14,663 nt of DNA from Planctomycetota bacterium (GTDB lineage: Bacteria > Planctomycetota > GCA-002687715 > DRQF01), in assembly GCA_015485455.1 (NCBI GenBank), contig WFTN01000336.1:1-14663 (forward strand), read 5' to 3'. How positions within the stretch are numbered: position 1 is the stretch's first letter; every line of letters starts with the position of its first letter. A program made the translations under genes and the position numbers. Shown one piece after another: positions 1-8,991 of this stretch. The notes beneath the pieces are model-generated. The model saw only the letters and a list, made by a program, of their open reading frames with translations, did not search any database and was not told where the DNA came from.

Positions 1-15
1 GCCTATCCTTGCCAG

Positions 16-858
16 TCAACGAACGGCTGAATCGAGAACCTCGGCCCTGATCTTGTACTCCTTTTGAATTTTCAGGGCCAAATGTTCAGCGGGTTCGCGT
101 CCCGATGCGAGATAAAACAAAGTCGACCCACTGCCAGACATCAAGAACCCTTGAGATTTCAATGGTCCCAATATCTCGGCCAGGTCTCCATGCTCTTCCT
201 GGGCCGGTTGCTCCAGCCGATTGAAAAAGAGCCCGCGCAGTCGACCGACGTCGGCTTCAGTCAATGCGTCCAAGAAATCATAGACGGGCTGAGGATCCTG
301 GGTCAATGTTAAAGCACGGAAAATTGCGCCCGTTGGCACATGGATCCCCGGAAAAACCACGACAAAGACGAATGTGCGATTCAGCTCAATCCCTTCGATG
401 ATCTCCCCTCGACCCCGGCAAAGGGCTGTACCGCCACGAATAAAGAAAGAAGTGTCCGAACCAAAAAGCCCGGCGATTCTCTCCATTTCCTTCACATTGA
501 GAGCCAGATCAAACAGTTGATTGAGTCCCCGAATTACCGCCGCCGCATCACTGGATCCCCCCCCTAAGCCACCTCCAGCCGGTATTCTCTTGATCAGTTC
601 GATACTCACAGGAAGAACGTAGCCCACATGTCTCTCGACGGCCCGCAGTGCTTTGATGGCAAGATTGTCCTCTCCCAGTCCAACGCTGGGGTCACTGACG
701 ATCAGCATCGTGTGATCAGCAGGTGTCAGAATGACATCATCGAAAAGGGCTATCTCGTGCATAACGGTTTCTAACTCGTGGAAACCGTCTGGACGCTTGC
801 CAAGAATTTCTAGCCAAAAATTGACCTTGGCATAAGCTCGTTCGTGAATGGACTTCAT
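16..858 (-). CDS. ispE: 4-diphosphocytidyl-2-C-methyl-D-erythritol kinase (IspE)
   Basis: IspE is the GHMP-family kinase of the non-mevalonate (MEP) isoprenoid pathway. It phosphorylates the 2-hydroxyl of CDP-methylerythritol with ATP in the cytosol. The 280-residue protein has the usual length of the family (E. coli about 283). Visible motifs are the N-terminal AKVN with Lys11, the ATP-binding glycine loop PAGGGLGGGSSDAA (residues 93-106), GSDTSFF with the expected catalytic Asp135, and the C-terminal GHMP motif SGSGSTLFYL. The start ATG (856-858) overlaps the panC stop as ATGA. No strong Shine-Dalgarno precedes it, so translation is probably coupled to panC. It is the last gene of the pssA-folK-panC-ispE block that lies inside the window. 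Only 15 bases remain beyond its stop, so a downstream partner or terminator cannot be judged. Confidence 0.96.
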   Translation of the reverse strand: MKSIHERAYAKVNFWLEILGKRPDGFHELETVMHEIALFDDVILTPADHTMLIVSDPSVGLGEDNLAIKALRAVERHVGYVLPVSIELIKRIPAGGGLGGGSSDAAAVIRGLNQLFDLALNVKEMERIAGLFGSDTSFFIRGGTALCRGRGEIIEGIELNRTFVFVVVFPGIHVPTGAIFRALTLTQDPQPVYDFLDALTEADVGRLRGLFFNRLEQPAQEEHGDLAEILGPLKSQGFLMSGSGSTLFYLASGREPAEHLALKIQKEYKIRAEVLDSAVR

Positions 859-1724
859 GAAAGGAATGAGTTCTTTTCGCTCAGGATCAGATTGTCGATG
901 AGGCGCACGGACCCCAAGTAAACCGCAAGGGCCAGGACATCACCCACCGATGCTTTCTTGGTTTTCAACTGAAGAGAAACACCATCAACCAAGTCGGCAT
1001 AGTCGATTCTTGCGTTGGGAATAGTTGCCAATGCATTTCGAAGCCCATCGAGCAAGATGTCCACGTCGTCAATACCTTGATGGAATTGGGCCTCCGTAGC
1101 CTGGAGAGCTTGGTACAAAAGCGCTGCATGGGGTCTGTCATCTTCGCTGAGGAGTTTATTGCGCGAGGCGTAAGCAACGCCGCTTGCTTCCCTGGCCGTT
1201 GGAATGCCGCGAATCTCGACCTCCATATTTAAGTCAGCAACCATCCTGCGGATAACAGCCACCTGCTGGTAGTCCTTGAGGCCGAAAAAAGCAACGTCCG
1301 GACTAACCATATGAAAGAGCTTCAGAACGACGGTTAAGATGCCATCGAAAAAGCCTGGCCTAGCTTGGCCATCCAGATTGTTGGTGATTGTCTTTTGGGT
1401 CAGGATTGTCCACTGCTCTTGGGGATACATTTCCTCCACGCTGGGCAAGAACAAGGCATGGGCCCCTAAGTCCTCGATGAACGCTTGGTCCGCCTTGTCA
1501 TCCCTTGGATATGTGAGGAGATCTTCCTTTCGGTCAAACTGGAGAGGATTTACAAATATGGAAACCACGGTGCGGTCACAGTGTTCAATGGACGCCCTTA
1601 TGAGGGCTCCGTGACCTTCATGAAGTGCCCCCATGGTCGGCACGAAACCCACTGTTCGTCCTGAAGAGCGCCAATCCGCCACTTGGCTACGAATATCACT
1701 GATACGTCGATTGACTGACAACAT
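855..1724 (-). CDS. panC: Pantothenate synthetase (PanC)
   Basis: PanC condenses pantoate and beta-alanine with ATP through a pantoyl-adenylate intermediate to make pantothenate, the CoA precursor. It is a cytosolic enzyme of the nucleotidyltransferase superfamily. The ATG at 1724 gives 289 residues and places PTMGALHEGH (the HIGH-type ATP site) at residues 29-38, as in E. coli PanC. The KDYQQ part of the active site and the SRN (KMSKS-like) loop are present. Two positions differ from the usual family text: FGLKDYQQ where FGEKD or FGQKD is common, and REASG where READG is common. A GTG start at 1751 would add nine residues and is preceded by GAGGGG, so it cannot be excluded; the ATG is chosen by homology. 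The gene overlaps folK by 29 bases and ispE by 4. Confidence 0.94.
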   Translation of the reverse strand: MLSVNRRISDIRSQVADWRSSGRTVGFVPTMGALHEGHGALIRASIEHCDRTVVSIFVNPLQFDRKEDLLTYPRDDKADQAFIEDLGAHALFLPSVEEMYPQEQWTILTQKTITNNLDGQARPGFFDGILTVVLKLFHMVSPDVAFFGLKDYQQVAVIRRMVADLNMEVEIRGIPTAREASGVAYASRNKLLSEDDRPHAALLYQALQATEAQFHQGIDDVDILLDGLRNALATIPNARIDYADLVDGVSLQLKTKKASVGDVLALAVYLGSVRLIDNLILSEKNSFLS

Positions 1725-2244
1725 GGAACCACTTTCTCCCAGGTAGAACACGTATCAACCCCTCGTCCCCTGCCAATCGCGCCAACTCACCAATGGTCTG
1801 CTGCAACACAGGGTGTTTCATAGACGACGCGATTTCAGCCGCTGGCAGAAGAACAAAGCTACGTTGGTGCATCGCAATATGAGGGATATCCAGATGAGAC
1901 TCCTGTATCACCGCATCGCCATACAAGAGAATGTCAATGTCAAGAGTGCGCGGTCCATTGGCTATTCCTCGGATTCGCCCTTCTTGAGCTTCGATTCGAG
2001 AAATGTTCTCCAGGAGTTGGGTGGGCGATAAAGCCGTGGAGCGAATCGTGAGAGCAATGTTCAAAAACGCGCTTTGGTTCTCAGGGCCGCCCCATGCCTC
2101 AGTTTCGTAAAGACTGCTCACAGCCTGCAAAACTACGCCTGGCAGCTTTCCTAATGCCCAAATCCCAGCTCTCAAATGACCTCTTCGGTGGCCTAAATTC
2201 GAACCCATGCTCAGGAGCACCAAATTTCTGGACTCTTGGCTCAA
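1696..2244 (-). CDS. folK: 2-amino-4-hydroxy-6-hydroxymethyldihydropteridine diphosphokinase (FolK, HPPK)
   Basis: HPPK transfers pyrophosphate from ATP to 6-hydroxymethyl-7,8-dihydropterin in folate synthesis. The 182-residue protein shows the HPPK signature in order: LSMGSNLGHR near residue 11, the pterin-side segment ETEAWGG...AFLN (48-62), and the magnesium/ATP motif GPRTLDIDILLYGD (97-110) with Asp102 and Asp104 as expected metal ligands. The downstream segment HIAMHQRSFVLLPAAEIA is also typical. The start is a TTG (2242-2244) that overlaps the pssA stop as TTGA. No upstream start exists in this frame, and the first internal ATG would remove the first beta strand. GGAG lies about 10 bases before the TTG, inside the end of pssA. 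The protein is slightly longer than E. coli HPPK (about 159) at its C-terminal end. It overlaps panC by 29 bases. Confidence 0.94.
   Translation of the reverse strand: MSQESRNLVLLSMGSNLGHRRGHLRAGIWALGKLPGVVLQAVSSLYETEAWGGPENQSAFLNIALTIRSTALSPTQLLENISRIEAQEGRIRGIANGPRTLDIDILLYGDAVIQESHLDIPHIAMHQRSFVLLPAAEIASSMKHPVLQQTIGELARLAGDEGLIRVLPGRKWFHVVSQSTYQ
1759..1764 (-). promoter_or_regulatory. Possible Shine-Dalgarno for an alternative GTG start of panC
   Basis: On the minus strand GAGGGG lies seven bases before a GTG (1749-1751) that is in frame with panC. The homology-preferred ATG (1722-1724) has GGGAG about 11 bases upstream, which is rather far. The nine extra residues (MFYLGESGS) have no counterpart in typical PanC. 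Both starts lie inside the 3' end of folK. Confidence 0.3.
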
Positions 2245-3059
2245 AGCAAGGATTCTCCATCGATGGTGGACCGACCAGTCAGAAGATTCCAGACATAGAG
2301 AACAGGCCCAGACAAAGCGTAAGCCATCATCAATACGGGGATACTGATTTCAGGCTCGATGGCAACGACGGCGATCCCGCCGATAATGGCCAAAAGTTGC
2401 CAGGGATGCCGTTTCTCCGTCAACAGGGTGTTGGCAAAGTGGATATAGGGCAATTTCGTCCACATCAAGATTCCTAAGGTCGTGACAATCCAGGGGAAAG
2501 ACGCGCCTATAGCTTCATCCCAGTCCGTCCCGTAGCGCCTAGAAGCGTACAAGTAGACAATGGATGCGACCCCAGCCGCAGCCGCTGGACTCGGCAACCC
2601 TTTGAAGCTCATATGGTCATCGTTCTCGATATCGGCTTCCAAGTTAAAACGCGCTAAGCGCAATACAGCCCCAAAGAGGTAAAAGCATGCCAAGACCAGA
2701 GCCCCTTTGGGAGACATCTGAAACTCGTATTCCGCCAATATCTTAAACATCAGGGCCGGAACCATGCCGAAGGAGAGACAATCGCTGAGGGAGTCGATTT
2801 GCACGCCAAACTTGCTTTCGCTCCCTGTTAGGCGCGCCACCTTCCCATCCATGAAATCAAAAACCATGGCTAAGAGCATAGCCCAAACCGATCTGACCAA
2901 ATAGGCATGGGCGTCAGCGCGGGCTCCCACGATGGTTTCCGCCGCACCATAGTGGAGGGCAGCTTGCACCAAATAGGTGGTGGCCAAGAAGCCGCAAAAG
3001 GTGTTCCCGAGAGTCACCAAGGTAGGCAACGCAACCATGGACTTCAGCGGTGTTTTCAT
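2241..3059 (-). CDS. pssA: CDP-diacylglycerol-serine O-phosphatidyltransferase (PssA)
   Basis: This inner-membrane enzyme makes phosphatidylserine from CDP-diacylglycerol and serine, the first step to phosphatidylethanolamine. The 272-residue protein carries a complete CDP-alcohol phosphatidyltransferase signature, DGx2ARx8Gx3Dx3D, from Asp71 to Asp93 (DGKVAR, then G85, D89 and D93). Several hydrophobic segments lie around residues 9-30, 55-70, 95-130 and further downstream, as expected for a polytopic enzyme. The phrase ARFNLEADIENDDHMSFKGLPSPAAAA resembles the bacterial type II PssA group more than other CDP-alcohol transferases, which supports the serine assignment; the motif alone would also fit PgsA-type enzymes. 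The ATG is preceded by AGGACAGGATCAG, a good ribosome site. It is the promoter-proximal gene of the minus-strand block and is divergent from eno. Confidence 0.9.
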   Translation of the reverse strand: MKTPLKSMVALPTLVTLGNTFCGFLATTYLVQAALHYGAAETIVGARADAHAYLVRSVWAMLLAMVFDFMDGKVARLTGSESKFGVQIDSLSDCLSFGMVPALMFKILAEYEFQMSPKGALVLACFYLFGAVLRLARFNLEADIENDDHMSFKGLPSPAAAAGVASIVYLYASRRYGTDWDEAIGASFPWIVTTLGILMWTKLPYIHFANTLLTEKRHPWQLLAIIGGIAVVAIEPEISIPVLMMAYALSGPVLYVWNLLTGRSTIDGESLL

Positions 3060-3096
3060 CTGATCCTGTCCTTATTGGGGCACTTTACCCCTTCCG

Positions 3097-3124
3097 ATTA
3101 TGGCGAAGGTCGGTCGCCAACAAA
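3097..3124 (-). promoter_or_regulatory. Predicted promoter for the pssA-folK-panC-ispE block
   Basis: Read on the minus strand, CATAAT (3097-3102) is a good -10 match with five of six bases. A -35 match is poor: TTTGTT (3119-3124) sits at 16-base spacing and TTGTTG (3118-3123) at 15. The position, about 30 bases before the pssA ATG, suits a short leader. Confidence 0.3.
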
Positions 3125-3270
3125 ACCGTCCTTATGGCAAGAGTTTTCCGCTCATGAGGCCGTTTCCCTCTTCTTGCCCTCTCAGGCCCCACCCTAAGGT
3201 CCGCAACACACTTTGATGAGCACAAAATCTTGTTTTTCACCCCCAGAATAGGAGAAATCCAGAAGAACTC

Positions 3271-3299
3271 TTTACAGAATGGAAACCATTAGACATAAA
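3271..3299 (+). promoter_or_regulatory. eno: Predicted sigma70-type promoter for eno
   Basis: TTTACA (3271-3276) matches the -35 consensus in five of six bases. It is followed after 17 bases by CATAAA (3294-3299), which matches the -10 in four of six. Transcription would start near 3305-3307 and leave a leader of about 60 bases before the eno ATG. The predicted start lies inside the left arm of the palindrome at 3300-3324. Confidence 0.4.
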
Positions 3300-3324
3300 G
3301 GGGATAGGAAATTTTCCTTTCCCC
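3300..3324. repeat. 25-base near-perfect palindrome at the predicted eno transcription start
   Basis: The left arm GGGGATAGGAAA (3300-3311) and right arm TTTCCTTTCCCC (3313-3324) are reverse complements at 11 of 12 positions. They are centred on T3312, with one T-T mismatch (3305 and 3319). Dyad symmetry with almost no loop is more like a binding site for a dimeric regulator than an RNA hairpin. No T-run follows on either strand, so it is not a rho-independent terminator. It begins directly after the predicted -10 element and ends 40 bases before the eno ATG. The regulator is unknown. Confidence 0.65.
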
Positions 3325-3331
3325 AAAATAG

Positions 3332-4630
<1,299 letters not shown>

Positions 4631-4632
4631 AG

Positions 4633-4941
4633 ATGAAGAAACGAGCTTGGAACAACGGAGAGATTGCCAGCCCCTTGGCCTTTGTGCTTCTGGCACTTGG
4701 GTTAGTCGGTGCCATCTATGTACTTCGTGTTGTTCCGGCTCAAGAGCATCTCGACGCCAAACGAGCGAAACGACAAGCCTGGGAAGAATCTCATCGAGAG
4801 GTTGAGGCAGAACTCAGACACTTGGATGTTCTGGCTGCCACATTAGGGCGGGATCACCAGGCAACGGAACGTGTCATGCGACAACTTAATTTCGCGCGCC
4901 CTGGGGAAGTGACAATCGAAGTTCCGGATCAGAAACATTGA
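4633..4941 (+). CDS. ftsB: FtsB/DivIC-like septum formation initiator protein
   Basis: This is a small bitopic protein of 102 residues. It has a short basic cytosolic start (MKKRAW), one transmembrane helix (about 13-32), a charged coiled coil (about 36-72), and a C-terminal segment DHQATERVMRQLNFARPGEVTIEVPD (74-99) that follows the FtsB/DivIC pattern (a helix ending in a basic/aromatic turn, then RPGE and a short strand). FtsB-family proteins join FtsL and FtsQ in the periplasm and help activate septal wall synthesis. The gene starts two bases after eno. An eno-ftsB neighbourhood is well known in Proteobacteria, which supports the call. Small coiled-coil membrane proteins are easily misassigned, so the symbol is a family-level proposal. 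Confidence 0.72.
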   Translation: MKKRAWNNGEIASPLAFVLLALGLVGAIYVLRVVPAQEHLDAKRAKRQAWEESHREVEAELRHLDVLAATLGRDHQATERVMRQLNFARPGEVTIEVPDQKH

Positions 4942-5022
4942 AAGAATGTGGGACTCTAAGCCCAGAAGACTTCGTCATCGCCCTCTCTCCACCCCCTTTT
5001 ACTCCAAGCTTGCTCCTGGTTC

Positions 5023-5028
5023 AGGGAG
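5023..5028 (+). promoter_or_regulatory. Shine-Dalgarno that fixes the start of the first propeller gene
   Basis: AGGGAG lies seven bases before the ATG at 5036. An in-frame ATG at 4946 would put a 30-residue Arg/Pro-rich extension in front of an otherwise clean signal peptide. It has no comparable ribosome site and begins only four bases after the ftsB-like stop. Confidence 0.7.
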
Positions 5029-5035
5029 ACCGGAG

Positions 5036-7036
5036 ATGAAAACAGACAAAACCTCCCAGAGACTGTCACATGGCCTCTTGTTTCTACTCTGTCTGTTCTC
5101 CTATTGTTTGACGTTGGCGAGTCAAACACCTCCAAGGCTGGCCAAGTTGGACTGGCGGAACCTTCAATTGCAAGAACGTCATGCGGCCTTCGAAGCTGCC
5201 ACTCAAGAAGGCAAGTTCCGTAAAGCCGCTGCCTTGGCCCAAGTTCTCATTGACAGCGATCTTGCACCATCCCCGGACCAGAACGAACCTCATTGGCCTC
5301 TCTGGAATTTGGCCCCTGACCCCACCATCAAGGGGCTCTACTTTTCCCCTCGTTACTCTGTCTCGAGACGTTTGCAGTCTGGGTCGCCGGAAACTCAGAA
5401 GGCTTACCAAGGCCTATTCGGCTCTCAGGCGGCGACTGCGTTCAAACAAGCGAGGAAAATCGAAAGCCACAGTGCACTGAAGTACGTGGCAAGTCGATTT
5501 GCTGCCACCCAAAGCGGCGCAGATGCCATGACTCAACTCGCCATGGAAGAGCTGGAATCAGGAAACTATGGTTCAGCCCAACGGCAATTCATGGATCTAG
5601 CGGATATCCACTGGCAGGCCGACGGAAAACGGAGGCGGATATGGCGAATGGCCCTCAAATTAGCCAAATCTATGGGGAAAAAAGAAGAATCGTCAGTCAG
5701 GGCCTCTTGGCCTTCGGGCTTGGCACAGGCCGCTCCCCATGGCCCGAATTCGGACATCGTAGGCAAGTTCAATCAAACAAGTTCCTGGGAATACCAACTG
5801 CCACCCCATGGTGGGGAGCATGCCCAAACTCTTTTGCAACCCATTGTGACCCCTGAAAACGTCGTTTTTCATTCGGCCAAATCCTGCATCTCCATAGATC
5901 GTCTGACCGGCAAGACCACCTGGCAGGTCGTTTTCGGCTCCAAAGACTCCCGTGAGATCCCCTCTCCATCCACGGACCCACTCTTCGACGATTATCGAGG
6001 AGCGTTGACTCCAAGAGACTATCTCTTCGTCACCAGCGAAACCGAGGAGAAATCAGAGCAATCGAAGCGCACAATCTGGGCTTTCAACCGTGAGAGTGGC
6101 TCATTTTCCTGGTGCCTTCGAGGTGCAGAAATCGGATCCGGCATTCCACCTTTATTGTTTGACGCATCTCCCCTTGTGCACCAGGGCACGGTCTACTTGA
6201 CGGCCACCGACAACGCCGACGACGTCGCCTCCTATGTGCTAGCCCTGGAGGCGACAAACGGCCGACTCAAATGGGTGACCAAGATCGGGACAGGGCATGT
6301 GATCCAATTTCATCAATCCAACAACGAAATCCCGAATCCGAGAAAATGGCTCGGATGCCTTCCCCTGGCCATGGTGGATGGATTTCTCGTTTGCTGCGAC
6401 AACCTGGGACATATTGCCGCTTTTGAGCCAGACACAGGCCGTCCACGTTTCTTGTTCATCTACAACCGACGCAATTTGGATATTGCCGGGCATTTGCAAA
6501 AACGATCTATTACCCGTGGTTGGGAAAGAAACCCTATTCTCGGCTACGAAGACCGTTTTGTTGTGGCAGCAGATGACTCGGATGAACTCCAAGCTTTTTT
6601 CGTTCGTCCCCCAAAAGATAAGCGCCGCCGCCGGGGGAATTTGAATTTCTTGCGCAGCAATAGTCTTCCCAGGCATAGAATGCGCCAGTTACTTAGTTTC
6701 GATGGTGAAGCTGTAGTTTTGGCAGGTGAAGCCCCCATGCTGGGGCTTTCTTTGGTGCAAAAAACGCCCATCTTTGATTCGGATGACCAAAACGAGCAAT
6801 GGAACTTCCCGTTAGCGACTAAAATCTTGGGAAGAGGATATTCTGGAGCGAAACAGGTGTATGTTTCGACACACAAATACGTTTATCCATTAGACCTTCG
6901 TTCTGGAAAAAACGCAGGGGTGTTGGTCAAAGAAGAGTCCAATGGCTCAAATCTTCTGGGTCATGTCATTATCGATAGATTCGGTATGATTGTGGCAGCG
7001 AAAAACGCCATTCGATTCTTCGCTCAAGAGAAATAA
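5036..7036 (+). CDS. Exported protein with N-terminal helical domain and PQQ-like beta-propeller
   Basis: The 666-residue protein begins with a signal peptide (basic start, hydrophobic core about 13-28, likely cleavage near LAS-Q at 28-30). Residues 45-215 look helical and TPR-like, with the recognisable stretch AYQGLFGSQAATAFKQA (123-139) and ALKYVASRFAATQSGADAMTQLA (147-169). Residues 265-660 contain propeller-type strands ending in turns such as IDRLTGKTTWQ (287-297), LALEATNGRLKW (402-413), AAFEPDTGRPRF (461-472) and YPLDLRSGK (617-625), the PQQ-like/BamB-type repeat pattern. No residues diagnostic of a PQQ dehydrogenase are evident, so an enzymatic role is not claimed. A basic tract (KDKRRRRG, 528-535) probably lies in an exposed loop. 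It precedes moxR by 21 bases, and its architecture matches the gene at 13733. Function unknown; likely a periplasmic scaffold or binding protein. Confidence 0.85.
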   Translation: MKTDKTSQRLSHGLLFLLCLFSYCLTLASQTPPRLAKLDWRNLQLQERHAAFEAATQEGKFRKAAALAQVLIDSDLAPSPDQNEPHWPLWNLAPDPTIKGLYFSPRYSVSRRLQSGSPETQKAYQGLFGSQAATAFKQARKIESHSALKYVASRFAATQSGADAMTQLAMEELESGNYGSAQRQFMDLADIHWQADGKRRRIWRMALKLAKSMGKKEESSVRASWPSGLAQAAPHGPNSDIVGKFNQTSSWEYQLPPHGGEHAQTLLQPIVTPENVVFHSAKSCISIDRLTGKTTWQVVFGSKDSREIPSPSTDPLFDDYRGALTPRDYLFVTSETEEKSEQSKRTIWAFNRESGSFSWCLRGAEIGSGIPPLLFDASPLVHQGTVYLTATDNADDVASYVLALEATNGRLKWVTKIGTGHVIQFHQSNNEIPNPRKWLGCLPLAMVDGFLVCCDNLGHIAAFEPDTGRPRFLFIYNRRNLDIAGHLQKRSITRGWERNPILGYEDRFVVAADDSDELQAFFVRPPKDKRRRRGNLNFLRSNSLPRHRMRQLLSFDGEAVVLAGEAPMLGLSLVQKTPIFDSDDQNEQWNFPLATKILGRGYSGAKQVYVSTHKYVYPLDLRSGKNAGVLVKEESNGSNLLGHVIIDRFGMIVAAKNAIRFFAQEK

Positions 7037-7057
7037 CGCAGGGGAAAAGGAGCAGAC

Positions 7058-8122
7058 ATGGACGAGAACGCATCACAGGATGACGTGCAAGCGGTAGAAA
7101 AGTTACAGAATGCTGTGGCCTCAATCAAAGCCGAGCTCGGCAAAGTCATTGTTGGACAAGAGGAAGTCATCGACCAACTCTTGATTTCCATCTTGGGTCG
7201 GGGCCATTGTTTGCTCATGGGTGTTCCCGGACTGGCGAAGACTCTCATGATTTCTACCTTGGCGAAGACCATCAATCTGTCTTTCAATCGGATTCAGTTT
7301 ACCCCGGATTTGATGCCCTCCGACATCACCGGAACTGAGGTCATCCAGGAAGACAAAGCCTCGGGGAATCGCGAATTCAAGTTCATCAAAGGCCCGGTGT
7401 TTGCCAACGTTATCTTGGCAGATGAAATCAACCGGACGCCACCAAAGACTCAAGCAGCTTTGCTTGAGGCTATGCAAGAACATCAGGTCTCCGCCGCTGG
7501 CACCATGCACCCTTTGCCCCAACCATTCTTTGTCTTGGCAACTCAAAACCCCATCGAACAGGAAGGAACCTATCCCCTTCCTGAAGCTCAACTCGATCGT
7601 TTCATGTTTATGGTCCACGTCGACTATCCCTCCGCTGAAGAAGAGCTGAAAATCATTCAGCAGACCACTTCAGACTACAAAGCTACGGTTAAGGAAGTAT
7701 TATCCGGCGAAGAAATCATGGGGCTTCAAGAATTGGTACGCCGAGTTCCCGTTGCCGACCATGTCATCAAATATGCCATGGAGTTCTCACGTCAGACCCG
7801 TATTCAAACAGATGAGGCCCCGGACTTCATCAAGGAATGGTTAGCTTGGGGCGCCGGTCCCAGGGCTTCTCAGTTCCTCATTCTTGCAGGCAAAGCAAGG
7901 GCTGTCCTCGATGGTCGCCACTTCGTTACTACTGAAGACATTCGCAGTGTTGCTAAGCCTGTGCTCCGTCATCGAATCATTGTGAATTTCGGCGCAGAGG
8001 CTGAAGGCATCAATAGCGATGCCGTCATTCAAAAACTCATCGACACAATTCCACGAAACGAAAGTGAAATCACCTCGGATGGACGACTCTCAAAAGTACT
8101 TGGATCCGAAGACACTCAATAA
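7058..8122 (+). CDS. MoxR-family AAA+ ATPase
   Basis: MoxR ATPases are cytosolic AAA+ machines that usually act as chaperones with VWA-domain partners encoded next to them. The 354-residue protein has Walker A GVPGLAKT (55-62), Walker [10 protein letters not shown] (118-126), the family hallmark [19 protein letters not shown] (126-144), sensor 1 ATQNP (161-165) and [16 protein letters not shown] (167-182). The C-terminal lid contains [17 protein letters not shown] and [12 protein letters not shown], also typical. All ATPase elements look intact. AGGAG (7048-7052) sits five bases before the ATG. The 3' end overlaps the DUF58 gene by 44 bases, which suggests coupled expression. The adjacent DUF58 and VWA genes are the expected partners. 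Confidence 0.96.
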   Translation: MDENASQDDVQAVEKLQNAVASIKAELGKVIVGQEEVIDQLLISILGRGHCLLMGVPGLAKTLMISTLAKTINLSFNRIQFTPDLMPSDITGTEVIQEDKASGNREFKFIKGPVFANVILADEINRTPPKTQAALLEAMQEHQVSAAGTMHPLPQPFFVLATQNPIEQEGTYPLPEAQLDRFMFMVHVDYPSAEEELKIIQQTTSDYKATVKEVLSGEEIMGLQELVRRVPVADHVIKYAMEFSRQTRIQTDEAPDFIKEWLAWGAGPRASQFLILAGKARAVLDGRHFVTTEDIRSVAKPVLRHRIIVNFGAEAEGINSDAVIQKLIDTIPRNESEITSDGRLSKVLGSEDTQ

Positions 8123-8981
8123 AATTGCCGGGCTTGAATTGAAGGCTCGACTCATTGTTGAAGGGTTCGTAGCTGGACAACACAGAAGTCCCTACAAAGG
8201 TAGTTCCGTTGAGTTTCGTGAACATCGAGAATATGTCCCAGGAGATGATGTTCGTTTCTTGGATTGGAAGGTCTACGGCAAGTCTGATCGTTTCTATATC
8301 AAGGAATATGAAGAGGAAACGAATCTCAAGGCCTACATTGTCGTAGACACATCCAAGTCCATGGCGTTCGCCTCAGATGGCATGAGCAAGTTGGAATATG
8401 CCAAGTGCGTGGCTGCCTCACTCACCCACCTCATTGGGCAACAGCAAGATGCCGCTGCATTGGTACTCTGGGACAATGAGCTCAAGAAGTTCTTGCCGCC
8501 AAAGAACAACCCCGTGCATCTTCGAGATATCTATCGTTCATTGGACGAGATCGAACCCGCAGGAACAACAGACGTTGTGCGATTGTTTCATGATGTGGCT
8601 GAACGTGTCCGCCAGCGATCCATGATTATTTTCATCTCCGACCTCTTCGACGACGACCAGAGAGGCCTCATGAAGGGGCTCATGCATCTACGTCATAAGG
8701 GCCATGACGTCGTTGTCTTCCAGACACTCGATCACGCTGAAATCACATTTCCCTTTGATGGCATGACAAGATTTGAAGGTTTGGAAGTGGAATCTCATCT
8801 CTTGGCTGACCCCCGAGCACTACGAGAAGCTTATCTTGAAGAATTCCAAAGTTTCACCACAGAGATTGAATCCGGTTGCGCAGCGAGCGGAATGGACTAT
8901 GTGCTATTGGATACAAGTAAACCCCTTGACGTAGCCTTGGCCGGATATTTAGCGGCCCGTTCAGGCTCTCGTAGAAACTGA
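8079..8981 (+). CDS. DUF58 domain protein, soluble VWA-like MoxR partner
   Basis: This is a 300-residue cytosolic protein of the DUF58 family. The family core [27 protein letters not shown] (42-68) and [11 protein letters not shown] is followed by a VWA-like fold with a MIDAS DTSKS (90-94). The later AGTTD and ISDLFDD supply the expected Thr and Asp, so metal binding is plausible. There is no signal peptide or transmembrane helix, matching the short soluble DUF58 form. The ATG at 8079 is chosen because the text that follows ([19 protein letters not shown]) is the normal family N-terminus. An upstream start at 8019 would add 20 unrelated residues encoded by the moxR 3' end. It overlaps moxR by 44 bases and lacks a strong Shine-Dalgarno. 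By family knowledge it works with MoxR as adaptor or substrate; the exact role is unproven. Confidence 0.93.
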   Translation: MDDSQKYLDPKTLNKIAGLELKARLIVEGFVAGQHRSPYKGSSVEFREHREYVPGDDVRFLDWKVYGKSDRFYIKEYEEETNLKAYIVVDTSKSMAFASDGMSKLEYAKCVAASLTHLIGQQQDAAALVLWDNELKKFLPPKNNPVHLRDIYRSLDEIEPAGTTDVVRLFHDVAERVRQRSMIIFISDLFDDDQRGLMKGLMHLRHKGHDVVVFQTLDHAEITFPFDGMTRFEGLEVESHLLADPRALREAYLEEFQSFTTEIESGCAASGMDYVLLDTSKPLDVALAGYLAARSGSRRN

Positions 8982-8985
8982 GGAA
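8980..8985 (+). promoter_or_regulatory. Shine-Dalgarno that selects ATG 8992 of the first VWA membrane gene
   Basis: GAGGAA overlaps the DUF58 stop and lies six bases before the ATG at 8992. It favours this codon over the adjacent in-frame TTG at 8989. Confidence 0.65.
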
Positions 8986-8991
8986 TAGTTG

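Noticed and set aside
3077..3091. GGGG/CCCC hairpin in the pssA leader
   Set aside because: Only four base pairs with a seven-base loop; too weak to call a regulatory structure.
3136..3178. GGCAAGA/TCTTGCC inverted repeat
   Set aside because: Seven-base arms separated by 29 bases with no T-run; easily chance, and not a convincing terminator or riboswitch.
4946..5035. Upstream ATG extending the first propeller protein by 30 residues
   Set aside because: The extension is Arg/Pro-rich, would bury the signal peptide, and has no ribosome site, whereas ATG 5036 has AGGGAG at good spacing.
7121..7618. Antisense open frame (165 codons) opposite the MoxR Walker region
   Set aside because: It mirrors the strongly conserved moxR coding sequence and gives low-complexity, unfamiliar protein text.
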